The notes beneath the pieces were generated by a model. It was not told the DNA's origin. It ran no database searches and saw nothing but the letters and a program-made list of their open reading frames with translations. Shown one piece after another: positions 25,040 to 36,860 of a stretch of DNA of 64,000 nucleotides; the stretch's first letter is position 1; every line of letters starts with the position of its first letter. This stretch comes from Sycobia sp. Sy_11 (Eukaryota > Arthropoda > Insecta > Hymenoptera > Epichrysomallidae), in contig JACCIC010000062.1 of assembly GCA_018907035.1 (NCBI GenBank), positions 1,762,501-1,826,500 of the forward strand, read 5' to 3'. Both the position numbers and the translations under genes were made by a program.

Positions 25040-25640
25040 ATTAGAAGCGCGCGCGTGCGCGCGTGCACCGCGCATATGATACACAAGAATAATATAAGGT
25101 GGTCTCTGTGGCGCGGCGCGGCGCGGCGCGGCGCGATGAGAAAAAGCAGACCGGGCTAATCGCTCCGAGCGATTACTGCTACGTTATACACTCGCACGAC
25201 CTCGCGTGCGTCCGCTCCGCGCGGACGGCGGCGCGGGAGAATCGAATGACTCGCGGAATTCGCCCTACGCTGCGCGCGCGCGACGATTCGGATTCGAAAG
25301 TCGCGTCACGCGCTCTCTTGTCGGGGTCCCGGATCTCCACCGAAGTCTCCCTTGATTTCTACTGGCCCGTATATATATTTAATACTTATTATAATGGTCC
25401 CGTGGTCGCGTCGTATGCGCCCGCGCGGACCCACGCGAATTAACGCTGAACTCGACTGACAGGTATGTATGAGAGAGTAGAACCGATTTACGGTTGATCG
25501 ATCTTGAGCGCATTTTACGAATTCCGTCGTGCGCGCTTTTTTCCTTCGCGAGGCTTTTGCTCGTGGAATGCCTCAGGTATCGCCCAGGTATGTGTTTGTG
25601 TTCCTTTACGCGTGGGAGTATAATTGCTGACAGGGTTCGG
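25040..25640. promoter_or_regulatory. CpG-rich island with GGCGC pentamer array
   Basis: CpG-rich block. It holds an alternating GC/GT tract (25045-25075), then a pure (GGCGC)5 array (25110-25135), then GC-rich unique sequence. AATATAAGG at 25091-25099 lies just upstream of the pentamer array and is a weak TATA-like string. A 114-codon frame (25099-25443) is unrecognised. Confidence 0.35.
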
Positions 25641-25699
25641 CACATTAACCGGATCGACATAATCCTGCATTTTTTTATTTCTTTCAATTTTCTACATAT

Positions 25700-26590
25700 C
25701 AAACATCATCTTTTTAGCATAATTAATCAGCATCTAAATAAGATGTAAGCTACAAACTCTATTGATCCACCAAAGTCGACCAAAGCAGTAACAAGGTATC
25801 GATCGAAGATATGACAATACGATAGAAATACAATAGATGTGGAAATCACAACCCGTTCGAGATTCGCTACAATTTTTTCACCGTATACCAAGTAGCTTTT
25901 TGTAATGATAAAAAAAATTAAATGATTAATAAAATCTTTCTTTTATGGATTTAAGCTTACCGAGACCCTATTTAGGCCGATACATAGGCGATACATTGTT
26001 TTAACAAAACTACAAGTTTTTTACATTTATAGTTTATAGAGGTATCACTGAGGATACAAATATTTTTCCTTTTTATTTTTATATGACGCCTCACATAACT
26101 TTTTTACAGCGTATTTAAGATATACTTTAGTATATTTAAGGCCCTACTGCATTTCCCTTGGAAATGATTGAGGGCTTTACTTAATAACTATGTGAAGTAT
26201 TTTGATTTTCCTGTCGCAGAGGTAATGCTTTCTTGGGCTAAACCGTATTAAGATCGTTTTGTCACTGGATAATTCAAGACCTAATATCGTCAATTTTTCT
26301 TAATTTTTAGAATTACATTTTATATAATAGATTTATTTCTCGTCAGTGACTTCGATTTAACGAATATGTCGATATCATTTACAGCAGTCTAGTGAGATTG
26401 GACAATAAGATCCATTTTTTTTTAAATTAAATGAACATATAACTGAGCGAATTATAATAATATAATTATTAGTAAATAATAATAATAAAATAAATAATAA
26501 TTAGAGCGAAATTTCAGAAGAATACATTTGGTTGTACATACGTTTCTAGAAGGATTAATTTATAATTGATGCGGTTACTTTTTAGAAAAT
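25700..26590. other. AT-rich non-coding stretch
   Basis: No feature recognised. Confidence 0.5.
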
Positions 26591-26597
26591 AATCTAT

Positions 26598-26643
26598 ACT
26601 AATAAATATTTTTATTATATCATTCAGTCCTATTAAATAAATA

Positions 26644-26682
<39 letters not shown>

Positions 26683-26729
26683 ATACTATAATTATAATGA
26701 TTAAATTGATTAAAACATATATATTATAA

Positions 26730-26783
<54 letters not shown>

Positions 26784-26955
26784 TGGCGATCATAAACAAG
26801 GAACGTTTGGACTGTAATTATAATTATAATATTTTGTATATATTTGTTTGATGCAATTTAATTACTATAACTATACTATTTTATTTATATTAATTCTATT
26901 CTATTTAATAGCGCTGTAAGGTCCATAAAAATATTTATTAGTTTATTTAAAACAG
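26598..26955. mobile_element. Palindromic MITE-like element, degraded copy 3
   Basis: The outer left AATAAATATTTTTAT and outer right ATAAAAATATTTATT are inverted, as in the 7.0-kb and 34.7-kb copies. The right part keeps GATCATAAACAAGG and the GCTGTAAGGTC-type terminal motif. The left arm is disrupted by two (TA)n expansions (26646-26678 and 26736-26780). Confidence 0.55.
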
Positions 26956-27650
26956 TTGTCACATGAGGATGAATTTTTCTTTGATTCTAAAGCAAAATTC
27001 AATTCACTGAAGTTGAATTGTGTATCAAAGATATCATTTAATTTCGATTTGGGAAGAAATTACGTATTAGAGGTTACTCAAGATAGATTTATTTTATCCA
27101 GAGCTTCATTTTTACATTTTTTACCTTTAATGAAGTTTTCAGTTAACTAATAGGTTGTGTATTCTTATTTACTTTATTTTTTAAACTTCTACATTTTCTC
27201 CAAGTATATATGTTAGCGATCTTTCGCCAAACACAAAGAAATGAGGGAAATATAAGGAAGGGAGTAACTCAGGACACTTTAATCGAATGAATAATAACTA
27301 GTTTTATTAAAATATGTAAAATGAATCTAAACTACTAAGTTATATAATAAATGTTTTTACACTGTCGCTCGTCGCGCGCACGCGCCTCACTCCGATATTC
27401 ACGCTCACGCGTCACAATTTCATCTCCCTCACCTCGCTCTTTACCTTTACTCATCACTTCGCTTTTCCCCCTCTCCGTATAGCAATTACATGAATTTTTC
27501 CGTTTAATACTGCTCGCGTACATATTCCAGTTTCAACCTGCATCTCGGGATTTCCCCATTCTCATTACAGGATCATTAGGACAATTCGCTCGTTTCGATA
27601 TTATAACGGTACATTCACAGTTCATACAAGATGTAACACACAATCTTTTA
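26956..27650. other. Unassigned stretch
   Basis: AT-rich, with a GC-balanced patch at 27360-27480 (many CGC steps). The 64-codon frame at 26956-27150 is unrecognised. Confidence 0.35.
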
Positions 27651-28094
27651 TACTCTAACATATATTATTTTTACTAATATTTAACGTTTCAGTAAAGACT
27701 TCGAAATCTTGTATTTTATTTTTTTATAAATTTCTTTTAATAGAAATTAGGATTTTTAATTTCATTAAGACTTCCAGCTCCTAAATTTCTTTCGATTCCT
27801 TAAATCCTAGATTTCATTGAAGTTTTAGTTCTAGACACTCGGCATCCCACCAAGAGACGGGATCGCTGTGTATCTCTGGCATAACTTTATTGGATGTATT
27901 CCTTATAATTGCGTTTTTACAATATCCAGAAATATTTTATATTTTTTGATGCTGAGCTGTTTACAAAATCGATAGCTAAGAAGAATTTATATAAGTTTTC
28001 CAGTACATCAAATTCTTTTGTGCAATTCATTTAAGCAACGTACACTTTTCTTGAAAAGATTCTTGAAAAAAATTCTTTTTTTTTGTCTTAAGAG

Positions 28095-28720
28095 TTATAA
28101 TGAACGGAAAATGACCGGAAGCCCAAGTTTCATTGATTGCTTCGAAGTTAATTTTATTTGCGTTAATATTGTTCAAAATTATTAAGTCTAAATTGGATTT
28201 CTTTTTTGTAAAATTCAGCGTGTGAGAGTATTTCTATCTTATGTGTAAATAATTGATTATTTATTATTGATTTTCAGAATTCCTCACCGTTTGGGCCATT
28301 ACGAGAATATTAAAGGTAGTGTGGTGAACGTTAAAGTCTCCTAGAATTCAATAATGAGCCGTTTGATTTGATGCATTTTTAGTTATCTTATCGTATTGTT
28401 TTGGAAAATATTGAAATTTGTAGTTGGTAAAGTTTTATTAAGTTAAGTTTTGGCGCGTTATTTGTTATTTTCATCACGCAAATTTTGTACATTTTCTACT
28501 TCTATTAAGTTAGTTAATTAAAAAAATTTAATATTGTTATTAATATATATTGGAATATCTCATTCTCTTACTCTATTCTGTCTTTTCTGAAGCATTTCTA
28601 CCCGTTGAATTTTATTTCTTGATTGTTCTGGAGGCATTCTAGTATAGTATTTAATATGGCGTAAAACTAAGCGTAACTATAAAATTGCAAGATACATTTC
28701 TCTTGCTGTTTTGATTTATT
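28095..28720 (-). pseudogene. APE-type endonuclease domain relic
   Basis: Non-LTR elements of the I and Jockey groups nick target DNA with an APE-like endonuclease. Visible landmarks in order: an FNG-x-KCFRKDR segment and then IYINNNIKF, matching the usual RKDR...GGVAI.V.NNI area; ILGDFNVHH with the catalytic Asp/Asn at 28330-28341; SNLDLIILNN; and TWASGHFPFIITL at 28102-28128, the counterpart of the SDHFPI motif with Asp replaced by Gly. Stops interrupt the frame after GDFN (NSENQ followed by two stops) and before KYSHTLNF. The Asp-to-Gly change and the stops make it inactive. Confidence 0.75.
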
Positions 28721-29258
28721 TAATCAAAGAAAACTATTCATTTCAACTGTTTATTTATAATAACAAGTATTTATTTTAGATATGGTTGACAGATATTAAG
28801 TAGTGACGGTTCGCAAAACGGTGATTATCTGATTTCAGCTTCAGTCCAGCAGGTGAACTTCTTGTAAAATTACAGGGCGTAGAGAGGCAGGTCTTTATCT
28901 GTTCGAGCAGGTAGTATCGTACGCTTTAATGGTTGCGCCAACTTACTCAGTAGGGACACAATGCAATATAATATACAGAACGCTGGAGATTAAGCAATTA
29001 ACGCTAATAATTGTCGAACAAATCCAACACCGTCTGAAATTAGGCATATTATTTAAATAGAATTACGAAATATGGCCATCATGCCTTGCAATTCTTAACG
29101 GTATTTTCAATGAATTTTCTATTTTTCTATTTTGAAGTTTCATTTATCTGAATAATTTTTTTATGTTTGATCCATTAAACTTCTGATTCTTTTCTTCGCT
29201 AGTTGAATATATAGTTCCTTGAGTTATTTGTGATTATTTGTATCATTCGCGTAATTCT

Positions 29259-29259
<1 letters not shown>

Positions 29260-29294
<35 letters not shown>
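29260..29294. repeat. (GT)17 microsatellite
   Basis: Pure GT repeat inside the retroelement relic area. Confidence 0.94.
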
Positions 29295-29296
<2 letters not shown>

Positions 29297-29636
29297 ATAC
29301 ATACGTTCTTGAGTGTTTCTGTTACTTCGTGAATCATATGTGTTTTTTGTACATAATTGAATACGCCCGTTTTTCCCTATACTTATGTTCACTTGAAATT
29401 CTATTATTTTCTATTCTTTAATGTTTTTAACTAATTTTTTTATTTCTCAATTAACTTGTTTCTTCCTGCGCATTATCGGTTTCTTTTTTGCAACGATTTA
29501 GTTGTTGATTCGATTTCTGTTCGAAATTATATTGTTTGTTTGATTTAGTTTTCGGTTCTTTACATTCCTTTGTATTGGCAACTATAAATGCATTAATATC
29601 TGCTTCTTATTTGCATTTATGATATTACATTTGCAG

Positions 29637-30031
29637 TATTTTCATACGTGTTCTGCTTCTTTGCAGACAAATCACCTGAGTTTTTAGCTGAAAGATAAAG
29701 CCAGTACGTGATAACTTCGTATTCCATTCGAATGGATTCGGGTAGTTTGTTTACATCGTTGCCATTAATATAAATCTGCCTTCTAAAGTTAATTATCTGT
29801 ATGAAGCCTGCTTCATTTTAGCCAAAATCTCAACAAAATTTGAGATTTTGTTGCGATATTAATTTCAGCGACATATTGTTTTCTTTTAGCTATTTGTAAT
29901 TTATTAGCAGAGGTTATTAGTAGAGATTAGAGGTTATAATTCTCGTATTAGTTCCAATTAGAGGTCTTACGCCGATTGGGTGATTTTTTATTTCTATTAG
30001 TTTGTGAACTTTGTTGAGATTGTTGAGTCAT
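29637..30031 (-). pseudogene. ORF1-like A-rich frames upstream of the endonuclease
   Basis: Two short frames with coding-like character. 30031-29948 encodes a 27-residue Q/S/N/K-rich peptide starting MTQQSQQSS and including NRNKKSPNRRKTSNWN. 29817-29637 is open for about 60 codons and contains INGNDVNKLPESIRMEYEV and TYWLYLSAKNSGDLSAKK. Position and composition suggest remnants of the nucleic-acid-binding ORF1 of the same element, but no zinc knuckle or named domain was recognised. An unrelated relic is possible. Confidence 0.35.
29823..29850. repeat. 11-bp inverted repeat
   Basis: CAAAATCTCAA (29823-29833) and TTGAGATTTTG (29840-29850), spacer 6 nt; a small hairpin within the relic. Confidence 0.7.
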
Positions 30032-30139
30032 TCTTCGTTGCTTAAATAGAGGCAGCTATAGTTTAGTAATATTCAGTATTACTCCAGAAGAATTTCCCTG
30101 TTGTCAGAGATACTCATTCAGAGAATTTTTTTAGATACA

Positions 30140-30800
30140 AAATGCATCTAAAGAAAGAAACACCTCGTTAATTTTGAATTCATTTCTTCACGGCAAAGTA
30201 TTTGCTTTCACATGTTAAATACAAGCATATATTAAATATAAATACAAACAGGTCTTACTGTGTCGTATTCTCGGTCGAATTTAATTTTTTTACTTTTTCC
30301 AAAAAATTGATAAACTAATAACTATGAAAATTATTATTACGATTAGTGATGAGCGCTTAACGATAATGTCTTTATTACTTTAAGGTAATTCAAACTGTTG
30401 TCATGTAATTTTTAATCAACTTAGTCATAGATCAAGAAATCTAAATCAGAAAAACTATCTGCTTGAAACTTATCCTTTAAAATGCTATCAAATTAATTTA
30501 CCAATTGGCATGTTGTTAATATTAAAGTATATTGCGTATACCGTCGCAGTGTACTACAATATGCATTGGAATATAAAATACTTTTTTATATAGTAGGGAA
30601 ATTTGTTTATAAAATCAAAGAAAATTTCTATTTTTCCGCATTCCAGAATTCACTAAAATACCGAATTCATCTTGAACCTAGAAAAGTAAAAATGTATTAT
30701 AGTAAGGAGACATTTGATATAAAAAGATTAAAAATCGAAAAGGAATAGCTTACCGCGACGATAAAATATATTCCACTTCAAAAATCGAAATAAAGTCTGT
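30140..30800. other. AT-rich non-coding stretch
   Basis: No gene seen; a 60-codon frame at 30566-30748 is AT-driven. Confidence 0.45.
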
Positions 30801-30975
30801 CCACACGTCCATGCATAATAAACATTGCGCATTGCGCAGACGGAGGAATCGCAACCCCCTTCCCGCTTCTCCTGCTCCAATTTCGCGATATGCCTCGAAT
30901 ATATATCCGGCCGATGATTATGGCGGACGCTGGACGCTTCGTCGCTTTTATATCAAATGTGCAGGCGGCAATTTC

Positions 30976-30979
30976 TCTC

Positions 30980-31067
<88 letters not shown>

Positions 31068-31073
31068 TCTCTG
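30976..31073. repeat. (CT)n, about 98 bp
   Basis: The longest CT array in the window. It follows a GC-balanced patch containing ATTATGGCGGACG (30916-30928), a PHO/YY1-like ATGGCGG core about 50 bp upstream. Confidence 0.97.
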
Positions 31074-31429
31074 TCACACAGGCACGCGCGCACAAACGCT
31101 TAGCCATTCAGTCACTCACTTACATACCTTATCCCCATACTCTTCCCGCGCAATTATTACCAAGAAAAAAGCGATATCGATATGTTTGCACGCGAGAGAT
31201 CCGAGGGCGCGCATATCCCGATACAAAGGAAGAAAAAACGAAGGTAACGTAACGCTGGCCTGGCTAAGAAGCGTACCAACTAATTTTAGATATAATCGAC
31301 ACAAATGTGGCTCTGCTATAGTAGAGTTGCATATGGCATATATTACGCATGCGTGTGCGTGTGCGTGTACATTGATTTTTATACCAGTCGAGGTTAGAAG
31401 TCATTGGCATTTGTCGACATGAGAAATTG

Positions 31430-32270
31430 GAAAAATTTCTCCCAATTCTATATTATATATCAAATTTGCGAAAATGCATTAGTACGAAACTTTTTAATGT
31501 GAAGGATCGGCAAAAGAATCAAAGTCGATCATGTTCGGTTTAAGAGTAACTATACGGAAATAAAATGTAGAGAGCGCCTATGCATATTAACGTACTATAG
31601 CTCCAAATAATTGCCCAAATGGCTTACTATAGTAATTATTATAGGGAAGATGTTCAATTTATTCTCCTATCTATACGCGCCCAAGAACGTTCAGTGTACT
31701 TATACAAATTGTTACAAACTGCAAATTCACATGTATAATTTCAAGTCTTGATTGAGTTCTAGGGGAAAAAATTGCAAGAAAGTTCGTGTTATTAACAATT
31801 TCATTTAGCAAATATTAAAGAGAAATCCTAATTCTATCTTCGTTTATCTTTTCAACTCTTGAGATAATAAGTTATCGCGGAGACACGCAAACAAGTGAGA
31901 AGTTAAGAATTTGGCAAATTTGATCTTAAGATATTCAAGTTTCCAGAAAGCTCCTTTGAATTTTCTTTCACATGCTTCCTTAAATTTCTTCTCTCATTCT
32001 CTCTTTCCTCTTCCTTTTTGTTGTGTTCGTCATCTTTCATCGAATTTTTCATATTATTATACACCACAAATAATTCTTACACGAGAGAAAGAATAAGTAG
32101 ATAGAATAAGCAAGACAGACAAAAATAGCTTTGTCCGATTAAATGGCTTATGCGACATTTTGCGAAATATTCGCGCACAACCAAGAACAAAACTATATAA
32201 TAAACTGCAGCGCATCAAGTTTCTAAATAATAGATGTATGGATAGGTACCATGCGAAGAGTCTGGTGGTG
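31430..32270. other. AT-rich non-coding stretch
   Basis: No feature recognised. Confidence 0.5.
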
Positions 32271-32279
32271 TATACATAT

Positions 32280-32281
<2 letters not shown>

Positions 32282-32333
<52 letters not shown>
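32282..32333. repeat. (GT)26 microsatellite
   Basis: Pure GT repeat. Confidence 0.96.
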
Positions 32334-32334
<1 letters not shown>

Positions 32335-32339
32335 CAAAT

Positions 32340-33530
32340 ATAATTGCGTTATACGGACGCATGAAATCTCCAAAACACATTAAATACATGTTACAAACAT
32401 CGCTATCCAAAAACACCGTATTTGATTCGTCTAAGCAGTAAACAATAGTTTACGCTGCTTGAGGTGCATTATGCTTCGACTATGTATTATGCACGAGGGG
32501 CACTGGTCACATAGCGGCGGGAAAGAAAGAATAATCAAATCCAATAAGTTGAGCAGGTATTGAAATTACTATTATTATTTGTATTTTTGTTCTTGTTATT
32601 GTTAATGTTGTTGTTGTTAATTTTTGAAAAATACGGATATCATTTTAACGGATGTTCCTTGGGATACTCATTTTGTAAATATATGAATAATCTAAAGAAG
32701 CGAGTATTACATGTATTCGCCTTTTTAAAGCAAAACCTCATGTTTCGTCTTATTTTACGTGAGAAATCCGAGATATTTAGATTCTGATAAGATTTCTGAA
32801 AACACTGGTTGCAGAAAATGAATTCACGACTTATATGAGTGCAGATTTCTATTTGAAAATATATTTATTATCATCGCGCGATGATCTCATAATCAGGTGG
32901 GGTTTTTTTTATTATTTGATCCGACGTGAAAACATTTTACGAACTTCCTCGCACGAAACTTGAATTATATTACTATATAAAGAGCAATTTTAGCATTACC
33001 TTTCAAGCATGAATATTATCTACTATATTGTTGAAAACAGATGCATACCATTGTAATTTTCATAATTTATAGATATTATTGAATTGCAGTTAATAATCAA
33101 TTTTACAGTTATATTTAAAAAAAGCAATACTTATGGTAAAAAACGAAACTACGCGAGTACTACGAAAATTCGTCGATCTACATTAAGATGAGACGAACCA
33201 AAGTCCATGGTTGACTTTCTTGTTTACCTGTAAGAGCCTGTGTTAAATTGAAAATTTTGCATAACGCTTAATAATTCAATATTATCGGCAAATTATTGAT
33301 TCGTAAGACTTTTTTATATAGAGAGACAACAGGTGTTTCCATCGTATATAGTATTCGTAAATATAGAAGATCTATACAAGTGCTATCGGAAAATTAATAA
33401 TAAAAAACATATATTAAGCCAGATTACATACCAATAATGACCGATGAATTGTTTATTTAGACTTACCTCAAGTATTCTTTACCTCTTTCGTATTTACAAA
33501 AGTATGACTAACCTCCGAGCTGAATTCGTA
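32340..33530. other. AT-rich non-coding stretch
   Basis: A trinucleotide-rich stretch (TTA/TTG) at 32560-32620 gives a leucine-rich frame that is not a protein signal. No gene recognised. Confidence 0.45.
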
Positions 33531-33539
33531 CGTATGTAC

Positions 33540-34080
33540 AGCACACATGGCTGGCAACGTCGAACGCTGGACAACCCGCGTTAACGAAGGCTGCTAGGAC
33601 GTTTGTCTAAGAAAGGCACTACACACGCTGAGTTTATCTACTGAATTAATTTCCCTTCGCCTCCCTCCTGTTCGCTACCTCCTTCTATTTGGAACGAAGC
33701 TAAAATAAAAAGAAGCCCCCTCTCGTGCGCCCGCGCATGTACAGTATATATAACGTCGTGGGCTGATGCGATCTGTATTTTATAAGTGCAACAACGTTGC
33801 AAGTCCGCCCTGAATAAAGCCAGATTTGAGTGTGTGTGTGGGGGGGGGGGGCGTGTGTGTGTCAGCTTATCATGGCGGCATATTTTTAAGGAACGCATTT
33901 TTGTCCTCTGGGTTATCCATTTGAATCGTTGCGCTTGTCGCTGTGTTTATATGACGTGTATTAGCCCCTGTATACCATAAGTTACGTTCCTGGCGATCAC
34001 CAATATTATAGATACGGTGCCCAATGACTATACGTATATAGATATACATGCCTTCGCGGGACCCCCTTGTTGCGGAGCCA
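33540..34080. other. GC-balanced patch with G11 run
   Basis: Contains a GT tract broken by an 11-base G run (33841-33851), and ATCATGGCGGCATA (33870-33883), another PHO/YY1-like core. No credible coding frame. Confidence 0.35.
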
Positions 34081-34089
34081 GTAAAAATT

Positions 34090-34650
34090 TTCAATATGAT
34101 TTCGCGCTATATTTCGTAAGGCACGTTGAAGAAGGAATCCGCACGATTTATACTTGAATACGATTTATAATTAAAAATATTACTTCGAAAGAATCTCAGA
34201 AACGTAATGCAAAAAGGAATAACGAACGTTTCAATGATTTTCCATAAGTATATATAAAAAAGTCCACCGCATTTTCTTTTAGTTACACACGTATATTATA
34301 TAGATATATGTTTGTAAAATTTTTTTCTACGCGAAGTCGCTCAATATGGCAGAAAAGTATAATAAGCATTTATACAGTATTCTCATATCATAACATTTTT
34401 ACTTACTTTAAAAGTCCTGATCCAGCATTATATGTATTCCGTGCAGGTGTGTAATATATCATAAATAAAAGCTGCATTCTGTACATCTTTTAAAGTTTAA
34501 CGATAACTGAAACATTTTTTCTTCTTCTAAAATTAGTCAGCATTCTTCTCTAATATCAATGACGAAATTATGTCATATTTATTAAGTCACATCTAATTCA
34601 ACGTTTGATAGATTAAAAGTTAAAAATTGTACTTATGTCGACTATTTAGA
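34090..34650. other. AT-rich non-coding stretch
   Basis: No gene. TTAAAAATTGTACTTATGTCGACT at its right end (34618-34642) is shared with 39656 just outside the MITE-like arm. Confidence 0.45.
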
Positions 34651-34654
34651 ATTC

Positions 34655-35030
34655 AATTAATAAATATTTTTATCGGTCTTACAGTCTTTATTATGATAAT
34701 ATCATGTATTAGCTAAAATAATGACAGTCGGACGTCCTTGTTTACTACCTCCCCCCCCCCCGAAGAATCTGAAATAGAAATTTTTACTAAAAATAAACTT
34801 AAATTAGATTAAAAATTAATAATAGTAAAAATCTTCAAAATAAAAAATATAAAATAAAAAATAAAAAATACAGTTAAATGCAATAGTAATTTCTATTTCA
34901 GATTCTTCGGGGAGGAGGATGATCGTAAACAGTAAGGATACATCGTAAGCACAGTCTCTTTGCCATTATAGTAATATAATATATTATAGTATAAAGTCTG
35001 TAAGATCGATAAAAATGTTTATTAATTTAA
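34655..35030. mobile_element. Palindromic MITE-like element, copy 2
   Basis: The outer arms carry ATTAATAAATATTTTTATCGGTCTTACAG on the left and its imperfect inverse on the right (CTGTAAGATCGATAAAAATGTTTATTAAT). The inner TCCTTGTTTAC motif matches copy 1. The core holds a perfect 23-bp inverted repeat (34760-34782 with 34888-34910, centred on GAATCTGAAATAGAAATT) around an A-rich loop of about 105 bp. No coding capacity. Confidence 0.75.
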
Positions 35031-35039
35031 TTCGATGAT

Positions 35040-35760
35040 ATTACTTATTTCATTGAATTACGATTCGCTTATATTTATAAAATATGTATAAATTATTATA
35101 AAACATTAATATAAAACATTTACTAAAAGGATATGTAAATAAGTGAATAACTATAATAAATTTTAATTAAATAATATCTATACTATTTAATACACGACTC
35201 TTACATTAACCAATGGCATATTTAAAAAAAAAAACGTCAAAAAACTTACTGTAAAACTTCGTTACCCTTGCACGCAAAGATAGTAATTGCGCACTCGTAA
35301 AGAAATGCGATTCAGTTGCTGTGTATTTTTCTCTGCGAAGATAATGAGCTATGGCCAATCCATTGTTTTAAAAGAATTAAATAAATATGTTAGTTTCAAA
35401 TTAGAAAACATTACACTTTCAAATTTAAATATTCAATAAAAAATAGCTCGTTTAATTATTAAAATTATACTTTTAAATTACATTCTTCTTACACAATTTC
35501 ATAAAAATCGAAACTAACAATTAAATTAGAACAATGAAGTATACCGTTTCCTAAAATATTTTTATTACAATTATATGTACTTTTGTTAAAAAGGGTATAA
35601 AAATTATTTGACAAATATATTGTTTATTTTAAAATTTTGATCAAGAAAAAAAATAACTGCACGATTGCGTTGCAAAATTCGATGTCGAAAAATTATGTGA
35701 AGAAAGAGGAAACAAGGGAAAAAGAGAAACAAAGCATCTAAAATCGTCGACATTTTCATA
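35040..35760. other. AT-rich non-coding stretch
   Basis: No feature recognised. Confidence 0.5.
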
Positions 35761-35769
35761 TATTTCTTC

Positions 35770-36030
35770 AAGTATTGCGTGGATCAATATCGAAAGGTGA
35801 AACGCCAAAATTCCATTCGCAGCGATTTTCTCACGCGCACGCCTCCACAATAGGATCTTCATGCATTCCTCTGCTTTTCTTATCGAACGTGCGCGCGCGG
35901 CTCGAATTCGACGCACCCGTGGTTCGCTTGACACACGATAGCGCGCGCGCCGCATTATGTGCGGCCTTGTGCTTCGCGTGCCTGAATCATACAAACGAGA
36001 CCCATGCAAATGCCGTAGTCTCTCGACGGT
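35770..36030. other. GC-rich patch
   Basis: CpG-rich with alternating GC runs at 35890-35900 and 35940-35952. Overlapping frames on both strands (85 and 122 codons) are unrecognised. Confidence 0.3.
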
Positions 36031-36200
36031 AATTAGAGATTCTATAGGGTAATTGTGATATCTTAATTCTTAAACCCAAGCAAATTACATACAGATTGAT
36101 TTTATTGATGCACTAATGCAATTTCTTTTTCACAAGTTTACTCTGTGATCTGGATTTTACATGGTGTTAACAATAATCGAAATAATAAATATACTTTTTT

Positions 36201-36202
<2 letters not shown>

Positions 36203-36255
<53 letters not shown>
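36203..36255. repeat. (TA)26 microsatellite
   Basis: Pure TA repeat. Confidence 0.96.
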
Positions 36256-36257
<2 letters not shown>

Positions 36258-36618
36258 GTTTGCGTATGAGTTTAGCTTGACGTACTGTACATCGCTCTAC
36301 TTTTTACTTGGTATTTCTGCTTTATTTGACTTCAAACATTTTTAAAAATTAGATTTGAATTCATGCTTTTTAGCAGATCATTCTTTTTGGAACATTATAT
36401 TAAACTATAAAAGCACAAATCCTCTCCGCTAGTAGTGGTCTGCTCTGCAGATTTTTCATCTCAATAATCTTGGTAATCAGTTCCATACAGACTCTACAAG
36501 AGACACGAGAATGCGTATCGATTCGTAAAGATTCAATTTCTGTTACTTTACTTTATTGCTGTAGTCTGCATCTTTATTACACAAGGATGACTATGTTTAT
36601 ATTTACACATGTTTCTGT

Positions 36619-36619
<1 letters not shown>

Positions 36620-36660
<41 letters not shown>
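36620..36660. repeat. (TA)20 microsatellite
   Basis: Pure TA repeat adjoining the LTR-like sequence at 36661. Confidence 0.96.
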
Positions 36661-36663
<3 letters not shown>

Positions 36664-36860
36664 TGAAGGATTGAATGAAGAATACTTTATTTTTCTAATG
36701 TATATAATATAAACTATAATAATACTAATTAATACAATGATATGTTTAACAAATACACGACTCATTCAAGGTCTATACTATACAATGTTCATGCAGCTCT
36801 TCCTTGGCTGATGGCTCTCTCTTAACTGAACTTCTACAATAATGTGGAGGTGACCCTAGC
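36661..36860 (-). other. Possible LTR 3'-end-like sequence
   Basis: On the minus strand a unique AT-rich segment ends AATAAAGTATTCTTCATTC...CACTC against a TA array, resembling a poly(A)-signal region near an LTR end. No partner LTR, primer-binding site or gag/pol frame was found nearby, so this is a weak suggestion. Confidence 0.15.

Larger units (their letters stand above)
27660..30130 (-). mobile_element. Decayed non-LTR retrotransposon (I/Jockey-like)
   Basis: The minus strand is A-rich and reads as a broken retroelement. From 5' to 3' there are ORF1-like A-rich frames (about 30130-29130), an APE-type endonuclease (about 28720-28095) and the linker with the WWDxEC motif (27835-27852). 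The three endonuclease/linker landmarks share one reading frame, so decay is mainly by stop codons there. No reverse transcriptase was found below about 27660, so the copy is 3'-truncated or its 3' part is unrecognisable. Limits are approximate because they come from reading short frames by eye. Confidence 0.7.

Noticed and set aside
30811..31422. 203-codon serine/leucine-rich frame
   Set aside because: The centre is the 98-bp CT array. Frames 30811 and 30890 both read it, as expected from a microsatellite.
36661..36860. Confident LTR retrotransposon call
   Set aside because: Only a poly(A)-signal-like segment is seen. No second LTR, primer-binding site or gag/pol frame nearby; kept only as a low-confidence feature.
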